Of a stretch of 64,000 nt of DNA, positions 39,628 to 49,293 are shown piece after piece. The notes below the pieces were generated by a model. That model made no database searches and was not told the origin of the DNA. It saw nothing but the letters and a program-made list of their open reading frames with translations. The position numbers and the translations under genes were made by a program. How positions within the stretch are numbered: position 1 is the stretch's first letter; each line of letters opens with the position of its first letter. Location: NCBI GenBank assembly GCA_016721845.1, contig JADKHK010000013.1:1160501-1224500 (forward strand), read 5' to 3'. This DNA comes from Lysobacterales bacterium (GTDB lineage: Bacteria; Pseudomonadota; Gammaproteobacteria; Xanthomonadales; Ahniellaceae).

Positions 39628-40805
39628 AACAGGTCGCCGTTCTGGGCGCGACCGGCTCGATCGGCGCGAGCACGCTCGATGTCATTGCCCGCCACCCGGC
39701 ACGGTTCCGCGCTGCCGCCTTGAGCGCACACCGGGACTGCGCGGCACTGGCCGAACTCTGCGCGCGCTTCGCGCCCGACGTGGCGGTGATTGCCGATGCG
39801 TCCTTGCAGGACGAACTGGCCGCAGCCCTGCGCACGCGCGGGCTGCGCACCGAAGCGCTGGCCGGCGCCAACGCGCTGGATGCCATCGCCGCCGACGAGC
39901 GCTTCGATACCGTCGTCGCCGCGATCGTCGGCGCCGCCGGCCTGGCGTCGACCTTGGCCGCGGCGCGGGCCGGCAAGCGACTGCTGCTGGCGAACAAGGA
40001 ATCGGTAGTGATGTCCGGCGAACTGCTGGTCGCGACCGCGGCCCGTCACGGTGCCAGCCTCATTCCGCTCGACAGCGAACACAACGCCATCTTCCAGTGC
40101 CTGCCGCACGACTATGCGCGCGATCCCGATGCGAACGGCATTGTCCGGCTCATCCTCACGGCCTCGGGTGGCCCGTTTCGCGGCTGGTCGCGCGAGCGGC
40201 TGCGCGAGGTCACGCCGGACCAGGCCTGCGCGCATCCGCGCTGGAAGATGGGCCGCAAGATTTCGGTCGACTCGGCGACACTGATGAACAAGGGTCTCGA
40301 AGTGATCGAGGCGCAGCGCCTGTTCGGCGTCGCGGCGGAACGCATCGAGGTGCTGGTGCACCCGCAAAGCATCGTGCATTCGCTGGTCGAATATGCCGAC
40401 GGCTCCCAGATCGCGCAGCTCGGCTCGCCCGACATGCGCACGCCGATCGCGAACGCGCTGGCCTGGCCGGCACGCATCGACGCCGGCGTCACCCGGCTCG
40501 ATCTTGCCGCGGCCGCCTCGCTCGAATTCGAAGCCCCGGACCTCGTCGCCTTTCCCTGCCTGGCGCAGGCTTTCGGCGCGTTGCGCGCCGGCGGTGCCGC
40601 CCCGATCGTGCTGAATGCGGCCAACGAGGTGGCGGTGGCCGCCTTTCTTGCCGGTCGCATCGGTTTCCTCGACATCGAGCGCGTGATCGACTCTGGACTG
40701 CAGCGATCTGTTAACGCATCGGTCGATACACTGGAGGCCATTGTCGCCATCGACCGCGACGCCCGCCGCGAAGCGGAGCGCGCCTTGCAAGGATGTTCTG
40801 CATGA
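39624..40805 (+). CDS. dxr: 1-deoxy-D-xylulose-5-phosphate reductoisomerase
   Basis: The 393-residue enzyme carries out the first committed step of the MEP isoprenoid pathway, feeding UppS through IPP and DMAPP. It has the NADPH motif GATGSIGASTLDVIARHP, NKESVVMSG, the metal/substrate region LIPLDSEHNAIFQCL, ASGGPFRGW and MGRKISVDSATLMNKGLE. Overlaps of 4 bp with cdsA and rseP indicate tight coupling. Confidence 0.96.
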   Translation: MKQVAVLGATGSIGASTLDVIARHPARFRAAALSAHRDCAALAELCARFAPDVAVIADASLQDELAAALRTRGLRTEALAGANALDAIAADERFDTVVAAIVGAAGLASTLAAARAGKRLLLANKESVVMSGELLVATAARHGASLIPLDSEHNAIFQCLPHDYARDPDANGIVRLILTASGGPFRGWSRERLREVTPDQACAHPRWKMGRKISVDSATLMNKGLEVIEAQRLFGVAAERIEVLVHPQSIVHSLVEYADGSQIAQLGSPDMRTPIANALAWPARIDAGVTRLDLAAAASLEFEAPDLVAFPCLAQAFGALRAGGAAPIVLNAANEVAVAAFLAGRIGFLDIERVIDSGLQRSVNASVDTLEAIVAIDRDARREAERALQGCSA

Positions 40806-42133
40806 CCGGATTTATCGGGCCGCTGTTCTGGTACGTGATCACCATCGGCCTGCTGGTGACCTTCCACGAGTTCGGCCATTTCTGGGTAGCGAGACGCTGC
40901 GGCGTCAAGGTGCACCGCTTCTCGGTCGGATTCGGCAAGCCGCTGTGGACGCGCATCGGCCGCGACGGCACCGAGTACGTGCTCGCGGCGATTCCGCTGG
41001 GCGGGTATGTCTCGATGCTCGACGAACGTGCCGAGGACGTGGCCCCGGAACAGGCGCACGCCGCGCTGAACCGCAAGCCGGTGTGGCAGAAAATTGCCGT
41101 GGCCGCGGCCGGACCAGTGGCCAACGTCCTGTTCGCGCTGCTGGTCTACTGGGCCATGTTCATCGTCGGCAAGCCCGACTTTCAACCGATCCTTGGCCAG
41201 GTCAGCGGCCTCAGTGCCGAAGCCGGGCTGCGCCCCGGCATGCGCGTCACGGCCGTCGACGGCACCCCGGTCGATGCCTGGTCGGAAGTCGGCATGGCGC
41301 TGTTCGAAGGCGCCCTGTATCGCCGCGACGTCGTCGTCGCGGTGACCGCGGCCGGCGCGGAAGACAGCCTGCACACGATCCGCCTCAGCAGCATTGACAA
41401 GAGTGTGCCGGACGAGCAGTTGGGCAATCGGCTCGGCTTGCAACGCGTTCAGCCTGCGCTGGTGGGCCAGGTGATCGCCGGTGCCGCAGGCGCGGACGCC
41501 GGGTTGCGCAGTGGCGATCTCATTCTCAGCGTGGACGGCGAGTCCGTGAGCGATTTCGACGCCCTGCGCGACACCTTGCAGCGCCAGGCACAGGATGGCG
41601 AAGTCGTGCTGCTGGTCGAACGCGATGGCGAACGCCTGCGCCTGCTCGCCCGTCCCGATCCGATCGTCGAGGATGGCAAGCCGGCCTTCCGACTCGGCAT
41701 CGGCGCCGGATTCCGGCATGACCACGTGCGCCGCTTCGGCCCTCTGGCCGCGATGCCGGCGGCCATGAGCGAAGCCTGGACCGTGACGACCAAATCCCTG
41801 CAGTTCCTGAAGGACATGCTGCTCGGTGCGCTGTCGACCAAGCACCTCTCGGGCCCGATCACCATCGCCCAGGTCGCCAATCTCAGCGCCAACGAAGGCC
41901 TGCCATGGTTTCTCGGCTTCCTGGGCGCGGTATCGCTGGGTCTGGCGATCCTGAACCTGCTGCCCATCCCGATCTTGGACGGGGGTCATATCCTGTATTA
42001 CCTTATCGAACTGATCAAAGGCAGTCCGATCAGCGATCGAATGCTGGTCGCCGGTCAATACGTGGGATTGGCGATGCTCTCCGGTCTGATCGGACTCGCC
42101 TTCTTCAACGATATTTCCGGCCTGTTCCGCTGA
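40802..42133 (+). CDS. rseP: Site-2 protease RseP
   Basis: The 443-residue inner-membrane zinc protease cuts RseA in the sigmaE envelope-stress cascade. The active-site motif HEFGH is at residues 22-26 in the first membrane segment, and the third zinc ligand is in NLLPIPILDGGHI near the C-terminus. Two PDZ domains lie between (about 110-200 and 205-290). The ATG at 40802 overlaps the dxr stop and has AAGGA 8 nt upstream; an ATG 9 bp earlier is within that Shine-Dalgarno and is less likely. Confidence 0.95.
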   Translation: MTGFIGPLFWYVITIGLLVTFHEFGHFWVARRCGVKVHRFSVGFGKPLWTRIGRDGTEYVLAAIPLGGYVSMLDERAEDVAPEQAHAALNRKPVWQKIAVAAAGPVANVLFALLVYWAMFIVGKPDFQPILGQVSGLSAEAGLRPGMRVTAVDGTPVDAWSEVGMALFEGALYRRDVVVAVTAAGAEDSLHTIRLSSIDKSVPDEQLGNRLGLQRVQPALVGQVIAGAAGADAGLRSGDLILSVDGESVSDFDALRDTLQRQAQDGEVVLLVERDGERLRLLARPDPIVEDGKPAFRLGIGAGFRHDHVRRFGPLAAMPAAMSEAWTVTTKSLQFLKDMLLGALSTKHLSGPITIAQVANLSANEGLPWFLGFLGAVSLGLAILNLLPIPILDGGHILYYLIELIKGSPISDRMLVAGQYVGLAMLSGLIGLAFFNDISGLFR

Positions 42134-42260
42134 ACCAAACCTATTCGGCACGGCGCGCACCAAGCATGTGCGCCGGCCTGCGCCCAACCCGCCCGAGCCA
42201 AACAAGGCCCGGGCAACGCTGCTGCGCCATTGCGCCGCAGTGGTCATTGACGGAGTGATG

Positions 42261-44681
42261 ATGAAACGTATTGCTGCGCTGGTCCTGGTTGCTTCGCTGT
42301 GCGCGCAGAATGCCGCCGCCTTCGATGCCTTCGTGGTGTCGGACATCCGGCTGGAAGGCCTCACCCGCATTCCGGCCGGCACCGTGTTCAGCGCACTGCC
42401 CATTGAAAAAGGCGATCGCATCGACAGCAATCGGGCCTCGGCGGCCGTGCGTGCGCTGTTCAAGACCGGATTTTTCAACGATATCGAACTGACGCGACAG
42501 GGCGACATCCTGATCGTGAAATTGAGCGAGCGCCCGGCGATCTCGAAGATCGAAATCACCGGCAACAAGGACCTCAAGACCGAAGACCTGATGAAGGGCC
42601 TGAAGGAAATCGGCCTGACCGAAGGCGAGACCTTCAATCGTCTCGAACTCGATCGCCTGACCCAGGAACTGACCCGTCAGTACAACAATCGCGGCAAGTA
42701 CAACGTCAGCATCAAGCCGGAAGTCGAGAATCTCGACCGCAACCGCGTGTCGATCAAGATCACGGTGAGCGAAGGCAAGGCGGCCAAGATCCGCCACCTC
42801 AACATCGTCGGCAACCGGGCTTTCAGCGATGACGAAATCGTCGAGGATTTCGAATCCGGTTCGTCCAACTGGCTGAGCTGGTACAAGCGCGACGACCAGT
42901 ATTCGCGCGAGAAGCTCTCCGGCGACATGGAGAAACTGGCTTCCTACTATCAGGACCGCGGCTACGTCGATTTCGCGGTCGAATCGACCCAGGTCTCGAT
43001 CAGTCCGGATCGCAAGGAACTGTTCGTCACCGCCAACGTGCGCGAGGGCGAGGTCTACACCCTCACCGACATCAAGCTCGCCGGCGACCTGGTGGTGAAG
43101 GAAGACGTGCTGCGCAAGTTCATCTCGGCCAAGCCCGGTGAGACCTATTCGCGCGGCAAGCTCGAACGGGCCGCGGAATCGATGACCCGGGTGCTGTCGA
43201 ACATCGGTTACGCCTTCGCGGAAGTGACGCCGTCACCCACGGTCGACCGCGAGAAACGCGAGGTCGCGGTCACCCTGTACGTGAACCCGGGCAAGCGCGC
43301 CTACGTGCGTCGCATCAATTTCATCGGCAATCAGCGCACCCAGGATGAAGTCCTGCGTCGCGAGATGCGCCAGCTCGAGGGCGCGTGGTTCTCGCAAGCG
43401 GCCATCGATCGCTCCAAGGGTCGTCTGCAGCGCCTAGGCTATTTCAAGGAAGTCACGGTCGAGACGCCGAAGGTGCCGGGCAGCGACGACCAGATCGACG
43501 TGAACTTCACGGTCGAAGAACAGAGTGCCGGCAGTTTCCAGTTCGGCGTCGGCTACTCGGAGCTCCAGGGCATCATCACCTCGGTGTCGCTGACCCAGCG
43601 CAACTTCCTCGGCTCCGGCAACACCGTCGGCACGACGATCCAGAACAACGACTACGTCAAGCGCTTCGACTTCAACTTCTTCGATCCGTATTTCACCGAT
43701 GATGGCCTCAGCGTCGGCTACAACTTCAGTCTGCGCGAACTCGATCAAGGTCAGGCCAACCTGGCCGCCTATACCTCGGACACCATCGCCGGCGACGTTC
43801 TGCTCGGCATTCCGCTGACCGAGGTCGATACCTTGTCGCTGTCGCTCGGTCTCGACAAGAACGACATCACCACGGTTGACGGCTCGACGCCGACATCGCT
43901 GATCAACAACCTCGTCGAGGAACTCGGCGACCGCGAGCGCAGCACCTTTGCCTGCAATGGCCCGGATACCGATACCGATGGCACCGGCCCGGACACCGAT
44001 ACCGACACCACCACCGGCATCTGCACCGGTCCGTTCCGGCAATGGACGATCAACACTTGGTCGCTGCAGGCGGGCTGGCAGCGCGACTCGCGCAACAAGT
44101 ACTTCGCGCCGACCCGCGGCACCTACCAGCGCATCGGTGCAGAGGTCGCCCTGCCCGGCTCGGATCTCGAGTACTACAAGGTCGCCTACGAATTCGGCCG
44201 TTATTTCCCTCTGTGGGGCGAATACGCCCTGCTGACCAAGGCCGAACTCGGCTACGGCGACGGCTACGGCAATACCAGCACCCTGCCCTTCTATCAGAAC
44301 TTCTACGCCGGTGGCGTCCGTTCGGTGCGCGGTTTCGAGGACAACACCCTCGGCCCGACGGAAACCGCAAGCACGGCCAGTAGCTACCGCCAACCGCTCG
44401 GCGGCGCGTTCAAGACCGTAGGCGGACTGGAACTGATCATTCCGACGCCGATGACCAAGGGTGACTCGGATACCGCGCAGTTGTCCGCCTTCGTCGACGT
44501 CGGTAACGTGTTCCGGAATTTCGACGCCTTCGATTCCGGCGAGTTGCGTGCATCGGCGGGCCTGTCGCTGAAATGGCAGGCGCCGATCGGCCCGATCATC
44601 ATCAACCTCGTGCGCCCGATCAAGAAGCAGGATGGCGACCGTACCGAGAGCATCCAGTTCTCGTTCGGGCAGCAGTTCTGA
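42261..44681 (+). CDS. bamA: Outer-membrane assembly protein BamA
   Basis: The 806-residue protein has a signal peptide (IAALVLVASLCAQNAAA), five POTRA domains (to about residue 420) and a 16-strand barrel of the Omp85 family, including VRGF in loop 6 (GVRSVRGFEDNTLGP) and the C-terminal signal ending SFGQQF. It is the core of the BAM complex. An unusual loop between Cys565 and Cys588 holds a DTDTDGTGPDTDTDTTTG repeat. Two ATGs are adjacent; the one at 42261 is 5 nt from GGAG and is preferred over 42258. skp follows 16 bp later. Confidence 0.96.
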   Translation: MKRIAALVLVASLCAQNAAAFDAFVVSDIRLEGLTRIPAGTVFSALPIEKGDRIDSNRASAAVRALFKTGFFNDIELTRQGDILIVKLSERPAISKIEITGNKDLKTEDLMKGLKEIGLTEGETFNRLELDRLTQELTRQYNNRGKYNVSIKPEVENLDRNRVSIKITVSEGKAAKIRHLNIVGNRAFSDDEIVEDFESGSSNWLSWYKRDDQYSREKLSGDMEKLASYYQDRGYVDFAVESTQVSISPDRKELFVTANVREGEVYTLTDIKLAGDLVVKEDVLRKFISAKPGETYSRGKLERAAESMTRVLSNIGYAFAEVTPSPTVDREKREVAVTLYVNPGKRAYVRRINFIGNQRTQDEVLRREMRQLEGAWFSQAAIDRSKGRLQRLGYFKEVTVETPKVPGSDDQIDVNFTVEEQSAGSFQFGVGYSELQGIITSVSLTQRNFLGSGNTVGTTIQNNDYVKRFDFNFFDPYFTDDGLSVGYNFSLRELDQGQANLAAYTSDTIAGDVLLGIPLTEVDTLSLSLGLDKNDITTVDGSTPTSLINNLVEELGDRERSTFACNGPDTDTDGTGPDTDTDTTTGICTGPFRQWTINTWSLQAGWQRDSRNKYFAPTRGTYQRIGAEVALPGSDLEYYKVAYEFGRYFPLWGEYALLTKAELGYGDGYGNTSTLPFYQNFYAGGVRSVRGFEDNTLGPTETASTASSYRQPLGGAFKTVGGLELIIPTPMTKGDSDTAQLSAFVDVGNVFRNFDAFDSGELRASAGLSLKWQAPIGPIIINLVRPIKKQDGDRTESIQFSFGQQF

Positions 44682-44697
44682 CGACGGAGCCGGAACG

Positions 44698-45249
44698 ATG
44701 GCCGACTGCACCGCGCCAAAGTTCCGCCGCTGCGCCGGCCTGATTCTTGCCGGCGCATTCTTGCTGTTGTCTGCCGCGACCGCGGTCGCGCAATCGGCGC
44801 GCATCGGCTATGTCGACATGAAGCGCCTGATCGACAACGCGCCCCAGGTCCTCGACACGCGACGCAAGCTGGAAAGCGAATTCAGCCCGCGCAACAAGGC
44901 CCTCGAATCCGAGCAGACGCGACTGGTCGAGCTCGAGGCACGCGATCGTCGCGATTCCGCGATCCTGCCGAAGGCCGCGGCCGATTCGCTGAAACGCGAG
45001 ATCGATGCCTTGCGCAAGTCGATCGAACGCACACGCAAGCGTCTTGCCGAGGAATTCAAGGCGCGCGGCGACGAAGAATTCAATCGCCAATGGCCGCGCA
45101 TCGAAGCAGCGGTGATCGCCCATGCACGCGAAAACCAGCTGGATCTGGTGGTGCAGGCGCCGGTGATGTACGCCAGCGCACAAATCGACATCACCGATGC
45201 GGTGCTCGCGCGACTGAAACGCGACGCCGCGGCCACGCCCGAGCGTTGA
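44698..45249 (+). CDS. skp: Periplasmic chaperone Skp/OmpH
   Basis: The 183-residue protein has a signal peptide (LILAGAFLLLSAATAVA). The Skp body follows: ARIGYVDMKRLIDNAPQ and a long charged coiled-coil (about 55-125) that forms the tentacles, then a C-terminal strand region. It holds unfolded outer-membrane proteins on their way to BamA, encoded just upstream. GGAG lies 8 nt before the ATG. The stop shares one base with the lpxD start (TGATG). Confidence 0.9.
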   Translation: MADCTAPKFRRCAGLILAGAFLLLSAATAVAQSARIGYVDMKRLIDNAPQVLDTRRKLESEFSPRNKALESEQTRLVELEARDRRDSAILPKAAADSLKREIDALRKSIERTRKRLAEEFKARGDEEFNRQWPRIEAAVIAHARENQLDLVVQAPVMYASAQIDITDAVLARLKRDAAATPER

Positions 45250-46265
45250 TGTACGCGCTCGCCGACATCGCGAACCGGTTCGGTCTCGAACTTCGCGGCG
45301 ACGCGACGGCCGGCATCGTCGGCGTGAACACGCTCGCCGAAGCCGGCCCGGACCAGATCGGTTTCCTCGCCAATCCGGCCTACCGCGCGCAACTGGCGAC
45401 CACCCGCGCGGCTGCCGTGGTCCTGTCCGACAAGGACGCGCACGCCGCCACCGGCAGCGTGCTCGTGAGTCGCAATCCCTATGCCGATTTCGCCCGGATT
45501 ACCGCGCTGTTCGAGCGCCGCGAGCCAGTGACGCCGGGTATCCACCCGAGCGCCGTGGTCGCCGGCGACGCCGTGATCGACCCGAACGCGCAGGTCGCTG
45601 CGCATTGCGTCATCGGTGCGCGCAGCCGCATCGCGGCGGGCGCGGTCCTCGGTCCGGCATGCGTGATCGGGGAAGACTGCGTCATCGGGCCGGAGGCCCG
45701 GCTGGTGGCGCGCGTGACCCTGGTCGTGCGCGTCCGCATCGGTGCCCGCGTGCTGATCCATCCCGGTGCCGTGCTCGGCGCCGACGGCTTCGGCCTTGCC
45801 TTTGATCAAGGCGCCTGGCTCAAGGTGCCACAACTCGGCGGCGTCGTCGTCGGCGACGACTGCGAGATCGGCGCGAACACCACCATCGACCGCGGCGCGC
45901 TCGGCGACACCGTGCTCGAGGAGGACGTGCGCCTCGACAACCAGATCCAGATCGGCCACAACGTCCGTATCGGCGCGCACACGGCCATTGCCGGCTGTGC
46001 CGCGATCGCAGGCAGCACCCGAGTCGGCCGCCACTGCCTGATCGCCGGCGGTGCCGGTATCATCGGCCATCTGGACATCGCCGACCGCGTGACGGTCGGC
46101 GCCATGAGTCTGGTCACGCACGACCTGCGCGAACCCGGCGAATATGTCTCCGGCACACCGATCCAGCCGAAACGCGAATGGCGCAGGAATGCAGCGCGTT
46201 TCGGCCAACTCGATCAACTCGCACGCCGCGTGCGCAAACTCCTTGGGGAAGGGAACGATGAATGA
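45249..46265 (+). CDS. lpxD: UDP-3-O-(3-hydroxyacyl)glucosamine N-acyltransferase
   Basis: The 338-residue lipid A enzyme adds the N-linked hydroxyacyl chain to UDP-3-O-acyl-GlcN. It has the N-terminal uridine-binding domain, a left-handed beta-helix of hexapeptide repeats (IGARSRI, VIGEDCVIG, EIGANTTID) with the catalytic His in DNQIQIGHNVRIG, and a C-terminal helix. It overlaps fabZ by 8 bp. Confidence 0.95.
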   Translation: MYALADIANRFGLELRGDATAGIVGVNTLAEAGPDQIGFLANPAYRAQLATTRAAAVVLSDKDAHAATGSVLVSRNPYADFARITALFERREPVTPGIHPSAVVAGDAVIDPNAQVAAHCVIGARSRIAAGAVLGPACVIGEDCVIGPEARLVARVTLVVRVRIGARVLIHPGAVLGADGFGLAFDQGAWLKVPQLGGVVVGDDCEIGANTTIDRGALGDTVLEEDVRLDNQIQIGHNVRIGAHTAIAGCAAIAGSTRVGRHCLIAGGAGIIGHLDIADRVTVGAMSLVTHDLREPGEYVSGTPIQPKREWRRNAARFGQLDQLARRVRKLLGEGNDE

Positions 46266-46731
46266 CCTGTCCGGCGGCGTGAAGCTGCCGATCGAAGTCA
46301 CCGAGATCATGGCGATGCTGCCGCACCGCTATCCGTTCCTGCTGGTCGACCGCGTGATCGAGTTCGAGCCGAACAAGCGCGTGCTCGCGATCAAGAACGT
46401 CACCGTGAACGAACCCTGTTTCACCGGACATTTCCCCGGGCATCCGGTCATGCCCGGCGTCCTCGTGATCGAGGCCATGGCGCAGGCCTCCGGCATCCTG
46501 ACCCAGCTCTCGAACGGCTTCGAGCGCAGGGAGAACCAGCTCTACTATTTGGTGCGCGTCGACAAGGCACGGTTCACCCGCACCGTGGTGCCGGGCGACC
46601 AGTTGAAACTCGAAGTGATGCAGAAGCGCCTGATCCGCCGCATGGGTCTTTATGAATGCCGCGCTCTGGTCGGCGACCAGGAAGTCGCCAGCGCCGAGAT
46701 CCTGTGCGCGGCACCGGAATCAAGCGCATGA
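46258..46731 (+). CDS. fabZ: 3-hydroxyacyl-ACP dehydratase FabZ
   Basis: The 157-residue hot-dog-fold enzyme dehydrates 3-hydroxyacyl-ACP in fatty-acid elongation and competes with LpxA/LpxD for the same acyl-ACP. The catalytic pair is His58 (CFTGHFPGHPVMPG) and Glu72 (VIEAMAQ). MLPHRYPFLLVDRV is the family N-terminus. The ATG at 46258 has a GGGGAAGGGAA Shine-Dalgarno region inside lpxD. It overlaps lpxA by 4 bp. Confidence 0.95.
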   Translation: MNDLSGGVKLPIEVTEIMAMLPHRYPFLLVDRVIEFEPNKRVLAIKNVTVNEPCFTGHFPGHPVMPGVLVIEAMAQASGILTQLSNGFERRENQLYYLVRVDKARFTRTVVPGDQLKLEVMQKRLIRRMGLYECRALVGDQEVASAEILCAAPESSA

Positions 46732-47498
46732 TCCACCCCAGCGCCCTCATCGATCCCGGCGCGAGAATCGGCGCGAATGTGTCGATCGGCGCGTTTTCGA
46801 TCATCGGCGCTGGCGTCGAGATCGGCGATGACTGCGAGATCGGTCCGCATGTCGTGATCGAGGGACCGACCCGCATCGGCCCGCGCAACCGCTTCTTCCA
46901 GTTCAGCTCGATCGGCGCGGCGCCGCAGGACAAGAAGTTTCGTGGCGAGCAGGCGTCGCTTGAGATCGGCGCCGACAACATGATCCGCGAGTTCGTCACG
47001 CTGAATCGCGGCACTGAAGAGGGAGGTGGCGTCACCCGCATCGGCGACCGCAACTGGATCATGGCGTACGTGCATCTGGCGCACGACTGCATCGTCGGCA
47101 ACGACTGCATCTTCGCGAATGCGTCCTCGCTGGCCGGCCATGTCCGTGTCGATGATTTCGTGATCCTCGGCGGCTTCTCGCTGGTGCACCAGTTCTGCCA
47201 GATCGGCGCACACGCCTTTACCGCGATGGGCTCGGTGATCAACCGCGACGTGCCGCCCTACACGGTGGTCGCGGGCAGTTATGCCGAACCCCGGGGCATC
47301 AATTCGGAAGGCCTGAAACGCCGCGGCTTTTCGCCCGAATCGATCATGTCGATCAAGCGCGCCTACCGCACGCTGTATCTCTCGGGCATGCCACTGGCGG
47401 ACGCACGCGCCGAGATCGCCCAGGCAGCCGAAGCCACCGATGAATTGCGGATCCTGTCCGAGTTCATCGATCGCTCCGAACGTTCGCTGATCCGCTGA
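46728..47498 (+). CDS. lpxA: UDP-N-acetylglucosamine acyltransferase
   Basis: The 256-residue enzyme catalyses the first step of lipid A synthesis. A beta-helix of hexapeptide repeats (IGANVSIGAFSIIG, EIGDDCEIGPHVVIEG) is followed by the helical C-terminal domain. The catalytic His is His119 in MAYVHLAHDC, matching His125 of E. coli. Length is close to the 262 of E. coli. It lies between fabZ and lpxB as in most gammaproteobacteria. Confidence 0.96.
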   Translation: MIHPSALIDPGARIGANVSIGAFSIIGAGVEIGDDCEIGPHVVIEGPTRIGPRNRFFQFSSIGAAPQDKKFRGEQASLEIGADNMIREFVTLNRGTEEGGGVTRIGDRNWIMAYVHLAHDCIVGNDCIFANASSLAGHVRVDDFVILGGFSLVHQFCQIGAHAFTAMGSVINRDVPPYTVVAGSYAEPRGINSEGLKRRGFSPESIMSIKRAYRTLYLSGMPLADARAEIAQAAEATDELRILSEFIDRSERSLIR

Positions 47499-47502
47499 AG
47501 CC

Positions 47503-48660
47503 GTGAACCCGCGCCCGTTCCGCATCGCACTGATCGCCGGTGAAACCTCCGGGGACCAGATCGGTGCCGACTTGATGGTCGCGCTCAAGCAGTTGTACCC
47601 ACGCGCGCAATTCGCGGGCATCGGCGGCCATCGCATGCGCCGCGCCGGCTGCGACACCTGGCACGACGCATCCGAACTCGCGGTCATGGGCCTCGTCGAA
47701 GTGCTTCGCCACCTGCCACGTCTGCTCAAGCTGCGCAGCGGCGTGGTGCAGCGCCTGCGCGACTGGAAGCCGGACGTGTTCATCGGCATCGATGCACCGG
47801 ACTTCAATCTCGGCGTCGAGCGCAAACTGAAGAAGTCCGGCATCCGCACCGTGCACTATGTCAGTCCGTCGATCTGGGCGTGGCGCCCGGGTCGCGCGAA
47901 GAAGATCGGCGCGTCGGCCGACCGCGTGCTCTGCCTGTTTCCGATGGAGCCCCCGATCTACGCACGTTATGACGTCGATGCGCGCTTCGTCGGACATCCG
48001 CTTGCCGAGCGCTTCGAGAATCGACCTTCGCAGGCCGATGTCCGTGCTGCGCTTGAATTGCCGCTCAAGGGTCGGATATTGGCCATACTGCCGGGCAGCC
48101 GCTTCGGCGAAATCGAGCGTCTGGGCGACACCTTCGTGCAGGCAGCCCTGCAATGTGCGAACGCGATCTCGGGTCTCAAGCTGGTTGCACCGATGGCCGA
48201 CAGCGACTGCGCCAAGGCCTTCGATGCCGTGCTGGGCAGGCATCGCGCGCGCAGCCTGATCCAGGTCGTCGAGGGCCGCGCCCATGAAGTGTTGTGGGCG
48301 GCCGATGTCGTGCTCACGGCATCGGGTACCGCCGCGCTCGAAGCCGGCCTCGCGGAGACGCCGATGGTGGTGGCGCATCGCATCCATCCGCTGAGCTACC
48401 GGATCGTGCGCCTGTTCGGCCTGCTGAAATCGAAGCACGTGTCGCTGCCGAACATCCTGTTGAATGGCGCAGTCGTCCCGGAGCTGCTGCAGAACGATTG
48501 CACGCCGGAAAAGATCACCGACGTCCTGCTCGCGCTGTTCCGCGACGAGTCGCGCATGGAAGCGATGCAGACGCAGCTGTCGACGCTGCTGCCCTTGCTC
48601 GCGGGTGGCGGTTCCGAAGCGGCCGCCGAGGCCATCGGCGAACTGATCGAAGCCGCATGA
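47503..48660 (+). CDS. lpxB: Lipid-A-disaccharide synthase
   Basis: The 385-residue GT19 glycosyltransferase joins UDP-2,3-diacylglucosamine and lipid X into the lipid A disaccharide. Motifs: LIAGETSGDQIGADLM, GIDAPDFNLGVERKLKK, YVSPSIWAWRPGRAKKI, FVGHPL and ILPGSRFGEI. The start is a GTG at 47503, 4 bp after the lpxA stop. The stop overlaps rnhB. Confidence 0.95.
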   Translation: MNPRPFRIALIAGETSGDQIGADLMVALKQLYPRAQFAGIGGHRMRRAGCDTWHDASELAVMGLVEVLRHLPRLLKLRSGVVQRLRDWKPDVFIGIDAPDFNLGVERKLKKSGIRTVHYVSPSIWAWRPGRAKKIGASADRVLCLFPMEPPIYARYDVDARFVGHPLAERFENRPSQADVRAALELPLKGRILAILPGSRFGEIERLGDTFVQAALQCANAISGLKLVAPMADSDCAKAFDAVLGRHRARSLIQVVEGRAHEVLWAADVVLTASGTAALEAGLAETPMVVAHRIHPLSYRIVRLFGLLKSKHVSLPNILLNGAVVPELLQNDCTPEKITDVLLALFRDESRMEAMQTQLSTLLPLLAGGGSEAAAEAIGELIEAA

Positions 48661-49238
48661 AGCGCATTGCCGGCGTCGACGAGGCCGGACGCGGACCGCT
48701 GGCCGGACCGGTCGTGGTCGCCGCCGTGATCCTCGATCCGGCGCGCCCGATCGACGGCTTGAACGACTCGAAGCAGTTGAGCGAAGTGCGTCGGAATGCG
48801 CTCGATCGCGAGATCCGCGAACGTGCGCTCGCCTTCCACGTGGTTGAGGTCGACACGGCCCTGATCGACCGCCACAACATCCTGCAGGCCACCCTGATCG
48901 GCATGCGTGCCGCGCTGCTCGGCCTGCACATCGCGGCGGACGAGGCCCTGATCGACGGCAACACGTTGCCGTCCGACCTGCCCTGCCGGGCACGCGCGAT
49001 CGTCGACGGCGATGCCCTGATCGCCGAAATCAGCGCCGCCTCGATCCTCGCGAAAGTGCATCGTGATCGACTGCTGGTCGAACTCGATGCCGTGCACCCG
49101 GGCTACGGCTTCGCGATCCACAAGGGCTATCCGACTCCCGAGCATCTCGCTGCACTGAAACGTCTCGGCCCCTGCCCCGCGCACCGGCGCAGTTTCGCGC
49201 CGGTGAAGCGACTCATCGCGGTCGACCTGTTCGATTGA
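48657..49238 (+). CDS. rnhB: Ribonuclease HII
   Basis: The 193-residue enzyme cuts the RNA strand at ribonucleotides in DNA and RNA-DNA hybrids. Catalytic acids are seen in AGVDEAGRGPLAGPVVVAAV (Asp and Glu), then IDGNTLP and AEISAASILAKVHRDRL. HPGYGFAIHKGYPTPEH is the conserved C-terminal motif. It overlaps lpxB by 4 bp and precedes dnaE. Confidence 0.96.
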   Translation: MKRIAGVDEAGRGPLAGPVVVAAVILDPARPIDGLNDSKQLSEVRRNALDREIRERALAFHVVEVDTALIDRHNILQATLIGMRAALLGLHIAADEALIDGNTLPSDLPCRARAIVDGDALIAEISAASILAKVHRDRLLVELDAVHPGYGFAIHKGYPTPEHLAALKRLGPCPAHRRSFAPVKRLIAVDLFD

Positions 49239-49293
49239 GCGGTCTGCCATGTCAAGCCTTGAGCGCTGGTCGGGCCAGGGCTAAGGTGCAGGA

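Noticed and set aside
40112..42637. 841-codon minus-strand frame opposite dxr, rseP and bamA
   Set aside because: It spans three well-supported genes on the other strand and has no recognisable motif.
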